Below, piece after piece: positions 57,402-64,000 of a stretch of 64,000 nucleotides of DNA (its first letter is position 1; every line of letters begins with the position of its first letter). A program made the translations under genes and the position numbers. Origin of the DNA: Tolypeutes matacus (taxonomy: Eukaryota > Chordata > Mammalia > Cingulata > Chlamyphoridae). The notes below the pieces were generated by a model. The model was not told the DNA's origin, did not search any database, and saw only the letters and a program-made list of their open reading frames with translations. The DNA lies in contig JAKSZT010054457.1 in the NCBI GenBank assembly GCA_026826555.1, forward strand, positions 7,638,340-7,702,339, written 5' to 3'.

Positions 57402-59345
57402 GAAAATCAATCAATGTAATACACCACATTAACAAATTGAGTGAAAAAACCACATGATCATCTCAATAGATGCAGAAAATGCATTCAACAAAATCAAGCA
57501 TCCTTTTTGGATAAAAACACTTCAAAAGATAGGAATAAAAGGAAAATTCCTCAATATGATAAAAGGCATATATGAAAAACCCAGAGCCAACATCATACTC
57601 AATGGGGAAAAGGTTGAAAGCTTTCCTTCTAAGATTGGAAACAAGACAAGGATGCCCACTGTCACCTTGTTATTCAACATTGTACTAGAAATTCTAGCTT
57701 AGGGCAATGAGATAAGAAAAAAAAATTAAAGGCATCCAAATAGGAAAAGAGGAAGTAAAACTCTCACTGTTTGCGGATGACATGATCCTGTACTTAGAAA
57801 ATCCTGAAGTATCCACGACAAAGCTACTTGAACTAATACATGAGTTCGGCAAAGTGGCAGGATACAAGATCAAGACACAAAAATCAGTAATGTTTTTGAA
57901 CACTAGTACTAAACAACCTGAGGAGGAAATCAGGGGAAAAAATGCCATTTTCAATAGCAACAAAAAGACTCAAATACATAGGAGTTAATTTAACCAAAGA
58001 AGTACAGGACTTATATGCAGAAAAATGCAAAACAATGCTAAAAGAAATTTAAAAAGACCTAAACAAATGGAAAGACATTCCGTGTCCATGGCGTGGAAGA
58101 ATAAATATCGTGAAGATGTCAATCTTGCCCAAACTGATTTATAGATTCAATGCAATACCAATGAAAATCCCAACAGCTTACTTTACAGAATGAAAAGCAA
58201 TTACCAAATTCATCTGGAAGGGTAAGTGCACCTGAATAGCCAAAAGCATTCTAAAAAAGAAGAGAGACATGGGAGGAATTTTTCTGCTTGATCTTGAAAC
58301 TTATTACAAAGCTACAGTGGTCAAAACAGCATGGAACTGGCATAAAGATAAACATATTGATCAGTGGAATAGAATTGAGAACCCTAAGTAAACCCTCACC
58401 TATACAGTCAACTGGTGTTTCACAAACCTACCAACCAAGCCCATGCTAATGGGAAAAAACAGTCTCTTCAACAAATGGTGTTGGGAGAACTGGATATCTA
58501 TAACCAAAAGAATGAAAGGGGACCCCTATCTCACCCCCTATACAAGAATCAACTCAAAATGGATCAAAGATTTAAATACAAAGGCCAGGACCATAAAACT
58601 ACTAGAAGAAAATGTAGGGAAACATCTTCAAGACCTTGTAGAAGGCGGTGGTTTCTTGGACCTTACACCGAAAGCATGCACAATAAAAGAAAAAAATAGA
58701 TAAATGGGACCTCCTCAAAATTAAACCCTTTTGTACCTCATAGGACTTTGTTAGAAGGTGAAAAGGCAGCCAACTCATTGGGAAAAAATATTTGGAAATC
58801 ACATATCTGATAAGGGTTTAATATCCAGGATATATAAAGAAATGTTACAACTCAACAATAAAAAGACAAATGACCCAATTAAAAAAATGGGTGAAAGACT
58901 TGAATAGACATTTCTCCAAAGAACAAATACAAATGGCAAAAAAACACGTGAAGAAATGCTCAACATCAATCATGATTTGGGAAATGCAAATCAAAACTAC
59001 AATGAGATATCATTTCACACCTATCAGAATGGCCACTATTAAAAAGCCAGAGAACTACAAGTGTTGGAGAAGATGTGGAGAGATAGGAACACATCTTCAC
59101 TGTTGGTGGGAATGCGGAATGGTACAGCCACTATGGAGGACTGTTTGGGAGTTCCTAAAGAAGTTGAATATAGACTTGCCATGTAACCCTGCAATACCAC
59201 TACTGGGTATATATTCAGAAGAAATGAGAAAAATGATACGAACAGACAGTTGCACACCGATGTTCAGAGCAACATTATTCACCATTGCCAAAAGTTGGAA
59301 ACAACCCTGGTGTCCATCAACAGACAAATGGGTAAACAAACTCTG
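57402..59345 (+). pseudogene. L1 ORF2 of the outer element, 3' part
   Basis: Continues the reverse transcriptase from the inner L1's right duplication: [13 protein letters not shown] (57455), then the catalytic [12 protein letters not shown] near 57770, then the C-terminal domain with the Cys-containing [20 protein letters not shown] segment near 59085-59150. The last open stretch, 58870-59346, is 158 codons. Broken by several frameshifts. Confidence 0.92.
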
Positions 59346-59674
59346 ATCTGTTCACACGATGGAATATTATGCAGCTGTAAGAAGAAATGAAGTCGTAAAT
59401 CATATGACAACATGGATGAACCTGGAGGACATTATGTTGAGCAAAGCAAGCCAGACACAAAAGGACAAATACTGTATGAATGCGTTACTCTGAACCAAAT
59501 ATATTGGGTAACATATTGTTTGATTCAAAAAAAGTTTTATATGTTTCCATTACATTTAATAGAGATATGTATATATTTATTTATCTGTGTTTACTTTTTA
59601 GTTTTTAATTGTTTATATTTTCAATTATTAAATGTACAAAATAAAGTAAAAAAAAAAAAAGAAAACTCCTTTAT

Positions 59675-60425
59675 TTATTAAAATTATAAACTGTAAATAA
59701 TCTTAAAAACATTGACCACCATGGTCTGGAAAACTGTTTTTAAAGATCTTTCTATAGCTTTCAAGGACTTTTTCTTCACTTGTTGATATTTGGTAACAGG
59801 ATTATTAACCACCCTTATTTTAAGGCTGTTAAAAGTTTTAAATTGAGGAATTACAGAACAAACTATGATTTTCTATACCCCAGTTTAGAAGATAGAGTTT
59901 CAATATTTTATACCTTGTCTTTTTCCCACAGCTCTTGTAAAGAGAAGGCCTTGGGGATAAGGCAGGTTAAAGATCTTAGGAAAAACTTTCTTTTTTAAGT
60001 TTCAATATTTAGATTTCTATATTAGTTTTCCATTCTGCTTAGCCCAATTTGGGCTCCAGGAATAGTTATTCACATGTAGCTCATCTAAGAACCTGCATTT
60101 GCCAATCTGATATCATCTTCATGTACGGAGTCATACACTGAACAAACAGGCAGACATGAATAGTTTGACACAGAAACTCAAGACTTATGTTATAATTTTC
60201 ATTCTTTTACAAAATAAGCTTAATTGTAAGATAACATTTAAAAGAATTTTTAAGACTCTTTTTAGTTACTCTAATTTGCACTGTGACTATGCAGTTTTGC
60301 ACAATAATTTTACTTTTTAAAAAATTATTGGCTTATAACCAAAATGCCCCTGATGCTTTAAGATAATTTTCCTTTGCTTTAGAACTTTATTTTTTACTTT
60401 GACTTTAGCAGACCTTGGATGAGCA
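59675..60425 (-). other. Sequence within the split ERV, unrecognised
   Basis: It continues 42701-43956 once the nested L1s are removed. AT-rich, no coding family recognised. Confidence 0.3.
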
Positions 60426-60800
60426 AGACTAATTCATTAACCTTTGTAGAACTAGAGCTGTGAAATGGGTCCTATTATCTGAATCAATGTTTTCAATGAG
60501 TCCGTACTTAGGGATAAGGTGTCCTAATAGCATTTTAATTACAGTTTGTGCAGTCACTTGAGGAGCTGGGTAGACTTCCACTCATGAAGGGAGATGGTCA
60601 ACAATCACTAGGAGGTACTTTAGTCTTCCCATTGGTGGTACTTCAGTGAAATCCAACTGGATGCTTTGAAAAGGTCTGAGCCCTGGGGGTCACCCTCTTA
60701 GCGGTCTGTTCTTTAGACTATATTTACTTTTCTACAGATTATACATCTATCTACTACTTGGCAGGCTACAGAGTACAGTCCAATACATGCATAATGAGTT
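60426..60800 (-). pseudogene. pol: Class I ERV integrase N-terminal and core part
   Basis: Minus strand. The zinc-binding region lies at ~60800-60700 (a CIICRKVNIV-like piece), then the core with a DFTEVPPMGRLKYLLVIVDH-like stretch near 60655-60590 and a conserved D-N box near 60470. Several stops break the frame. Order and strand agree with the env and LTR at 40.7-42 kb. Confidence 0.8.
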
Positions 60801-60829
60801 AGAACAGCATGGCATAAATTTTGGACATC

Positions 60830-61610
60830 TTAGTGGCTGCCCTGATGAAGATGATTTAGGATTTCTCTAGCAATGGCTTTATTTATTATTTCTCTCTCAA
60901 CCTCTAAAAACTATTTTTCATTTTCTGTCTGAGTTCCATCCACTGCCTTTACTGTTTCTAATTTTTTTGTCACTAAAATGAGGTTTGCCAACTTCTATAG
61001 GTAAGGCAGGGACCAAAACTACCATTGGGGCTTCAAGTCGTTCTTTTATTTCAGCCCTTTTGACTTCTCATTGACTAGTTTATTCCCTCTAGCTTCAAAA
61101 GTACTCCATTTCTGATGTCCATTTACATGTATGATAGTGATAGAGTCTGGTAAGAGTAAATTTTTAACACAAGAGTTAGCAGTCTGAATGTGTTAATTCT
61201 ATTCTTTGACTAGTTATCATTACTCTTTCTTCTCAAATTTTTGCAAACACATGTGCTACTCCTCAGGCATACCAGGATTCAGTGTAAATGTTTCTTTTTT
61301 GTTCATTTGATAAATTTAGAGCCTGATTTAGGGCATATAGTTCACAAGTTTGGGCCAGGCAAGGACTTGGTAACATTAACTTGGTTTGTTCTTTTTGTTG
61401 CTGTTTTAGAGCTTGTATCATAATTTTAGTTTGTTCTTTTATCTCTTCTTCATTTCTTCATACATACATCCAGTGGCTTGTATGCCCAGCCTTCTCTCTT
61501 TTGCAACTTTTTAAATTAATATCAGGCCATAAGTTAGTTATAAAATATACTTTAAGTAGGTTTTGGGCCACTGGTTCATTTCTTTCTTTTTTTTTTTTCC
61601 TTTCAGTGAT
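60830..61610 (-). pseudogene. pol: Class I ERV RNase H region
   Basis: Minus strand. A GHQKW....EARGNKLV-like block near 61130-61070 corresponds to the C-terminal end of retroviral RNase H (His and Asp-side loop). Weaker RNase H wording lies near 61380-61290. The provirus is cut at 61611 by the L1 of the right edge. Confidence 0.65.
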
Positions 61611-61721
61611 TAATTAATTAATTTTTTATTGTGGGTAAAAATCAAAATTTTCACAATACATACCAATATTTGTAAAATGACATATAAATATATATGCATA
61701 TATGTGCATTTGCTTACAAAA

Positions 61722-61764
<43 letters not shown>

Positions 61765-64000
61765 ATTATTTTTTTTTAAGAGGTGCTTAGATTACCTAAA
61801 ATATTACATGGAACCAAAAGGGATTCCCATGTTCCCCACCTCCCTCACCTCCCACCACATCCCACACAAACATCTCCCACAAGTGTGGCCCATCACCCTC
61901 AATGGACTTACATATCCTGGGGCCTTACCATCAACCATAGACCACAGCTCACATCGTACACCACACTCTCTCCCACACAGTTCTGAATGGTGTGTGCTGA
62001 TTTAAAATGGCCTACATCCGTTGCCACAACAGCACTCAGGACAACCTCCAAATCCCAAAAAAAAACCTGTATTTCAACTGCACATCCCTTCTCTGCCCCG
62101 AAAGTGTCCAGTGGCCACTGGCTCCACCTCACTGTTATAATTTCTTCCATTGCTAGAATCACCATATGTGTATAACAGAATACCACCAAGTCCACTCTAG
62201 TTCATAGTTCTTCCCCCAATCCTAAGGGGACTGGGATGGTGATGTCCACTCCACCTCCAAGTGAGAGAGGGCTTATATCCCATGGATATGGTGGGTGGGA
62301 TGATCCTGCCTGCAGATGCAGGCCCTGTCCATCCTTGGGATGGCTGTTGCCCATTGTTGTCTCCTTGCCAGGTGACTTGGATGAGTCCATTGAGCAGCAG
62401 GGTAGGAGTTGCAGCTCCACCGAGATTCCACGCACACCTGGCGCATAGGTAGGCCACAGGCTCCAGTCTCTGGAAGAATACCTATAAACTCCAGCATCAC
62501 ATATAGGTTTGAATAGAAACGACTGATGAACCATGTGTAGGGAGGACTTATTTGAGTCCAATTCTGTCACTCTCAGGAGCACAGATTCCAAAATAGAGCC
62601 CACTGATAAGGCGTCAGTCTCTGGGGCTATCCCCCCTTATATAGGACCTGGGTGTCTCCAGAGCTCTCAGGAGCCCCTCTGTGTGGGGTGATATGCACTT
62701 TGATGTTCTATGAGCTCCTACTGAGGTGTGCGTAAGCGTTACCTCTGGGATGACCTCCCGACTCTCTTTGAAGTCTCTTAGCCACTTGAACGCATTTGTC
62801 TTTACGTTTCCCCCCCTTTTATTCAAGGTCTTTTTCCAGTTGTGTTGCCAGTTGGCACTTGGTATTAATCCCTCGTTGCCAGGGAGGCTTATTCCCGGGA
62901 GTCATGTCCCACGTTGGGGGGAAGGTAATGCATTCATATGCTGAGTTTTGCTTAGAGCGATGCCACATTTGAGCAACAAGGAGGCTCTCAGGTGGCAACC
63001 CTTAGGCACTCCATAACAGTAAGCTAAGTTTCAGTTACAAGAGCAAAGACTCATAAGGGTAGTCATCAATAAAAAGAACTCATCAGTGGGCCATCCTCTT
63101 TTGACAGACACTGTCCCTGCACTCATAGGACTGTTGCTGTTCCCTTGGAGAATGTAGCAGAATTCTCTAGGCTAGGAATTCATATTCCCTCATTTATTGT
63201 GTTATTGTCCACCCACCGTGACCATGCCTCATCCTTTGATCTTTTGAACAATTTTGTATATCTTTCATGTATATTTGGATGAACTTACTCCCATGTATCC
63301 CCCCTCCCAGACACTCCCCACCAATAATCCCCTGCAGTACCCATTGTAACCCTTTTGTGATCTAAATCTTCCATGAACATGTAATCCATAATATAATCAA
63401 ATACACTTAATAGGAAAAAGAAACAACAATGATAAGCTTACATGCAAGAGACAAACATAAGGAAACTCAGGAAAAAAAAAAAAACAACAAAAAGACAAAC
63501 AATCAAACAAAAAACAAAACAAAACAAAATATAATTAGCGGATTGGGACATTCAAAAAAATGGGGAAAAAAACAAAAGAAATGCCTTTAAAAAAAAAATA
63601 TATATATATATATGTATGTATTCTTTTTTTCCTTTTATCATTGTGTTATCGGATGTCCGGTGTGCGTGACACCTTCCCCCTCTCAATCCCCATTGTCTTT
63701 CAAATTTTCATTTAATTTTCAAAGAAGTTTTAGGTCACAGCAAAGTCACACACAGAGTACCAGAGACTCCCAGATACCAACCCCCCCCTTCCCCACCCCA
63801 TGATAACCCCCCCCCTTTTTTTGGATGTTAGCATTGTTATAACTGTTATACAGATAGCAAAATATAGCAACTAAACATTGTCAATGATTTACAGTATAGT
63901 TTACAATTTAGATGATACAGTTTAATAAGTTTTGATGATATTTACCATGTCCTGTATCCATTACTGTAAGGTAATGAAAAACCTTTCCCATGACCACTAA
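61611..64000 (-). mobile_element. 5'-truncated L1 3' UTR, minus strand, runs off the window
   Basis: On the minus strand this follows the whole two-part 3' UTR: first unit at 64000-63640, spacer at 63600-62600, second unit at 62250-61790, terminal 'tttacccacaataaaaaatt' and an A-rich tail (plus-strand 'tttttattgtggg' at 61622). A (TA)n run lies at 61729-61760 and a second at 63598-63612. How far it goes past 64000 is unknown. Confidence 0.88.
61729..61760. repeat. (TA)n microsatellite
   Basis: About 16 TA units at the same position of the L1 3' end as the (TATC)n at 53.4 kb. Confidence 0.95.

Larger units (their letters stand above)
43971..59660 (+). mobile_element. L1: Full-length L1 (outer), interrupted by a second L1
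   Basis: A perfect 14 bp duplication, aaaactcctttatt, lies at 43957-43970 and 59661-59674. Removing the inner L1 (47928-57401) and one copy of its 12 bp duplication leaves about 6.2 kb, the normal L1 length. The order is a 5' UTR of ~1.2 kb beginning 'ggacttctgggactatggcgg', then ORF1, ORF2, a short 3' UTR of about 300 bp and an A-tail at 59648-59660. It inserted into the class I ERV. Many stops and indels show it is inactive. Its short 3' UTR differs from the long one of the inner L1, so two L1 subfamilies are present. Confidence 0.93.

Overview
The window is mammalian nuclear DNA, about 60 percent A+T and dominated by retrotransposons. I found no intact, intron-bearing protein-coding gene. 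Several tRNA-derived SINEs of the xenarthran DAS type (14.3, 28.9 and 30.8 kb), together with an L1 lineage present in many related copies, suggest a xenarthran, most likely an armadillo (Dasypus). That species call is an inference. A run of 10 Ns at 28912-28921 marks an assembly gap.

Layout. 0-5.9 kb: old L1, MIR and MER-like repeats, then a full-length but broken single-exon TRIM60/TRIM75-type pseudogene (minus, 4527-5928). 7.6-10.5 kb: a segment duplicated at 24.1-25.0 kb, then a RAB35 retrocopy whose 5' part appears to come from an alternative, MIR-containing first exon. 12.4-20.9 kb: an LTR-like repeat, three SINE units, a 5'-truncated L1 3' end, and a betaretrovirus-like provirus (17498-20721) with both LTRs, a degenerate tRNA-Lys-like primer site, Gag, dUTPase and Env-TM remnants and a foreign solo LTR inside. 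That provirus sits in one arm of a pair of inverted ~210 bp repeats. 24.4-24.8 kb: a CpG-rich, promoter-like segment. 29.7-30.4 kb: a TPK1 retrocopy. 32.8-37.1 kb: a MICU2 retrocopy cut in two by a 2.5 kb L1 insertion. 37.2-39.6 kb: an L1 insertion with an inverted 5' part. 39.6-64 kb: a nest in which a class I provirus on the minus strand (LTR at 40715-41252, pol and env fragments) is split by a full-length L1 (43971-59660). That L1 is itself split by a second, longer L1 (47928-57401). Exact target-site duplications mark both L1 insertions. A further minus-strand L1 closes the window.

The recognisable genes are unlinked retrocopies or decayed mobile elements and do not form a pathway. The most informative items are the RAB35 retrocopy as a fossil of an alternative transcript, the two-part L1 3' UTR seen at several loci, the dated nest of L1 and ERV insertions, and the inverted pair around the betaretrovirus-like provirus. 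I see no evidence for a novel biological system.
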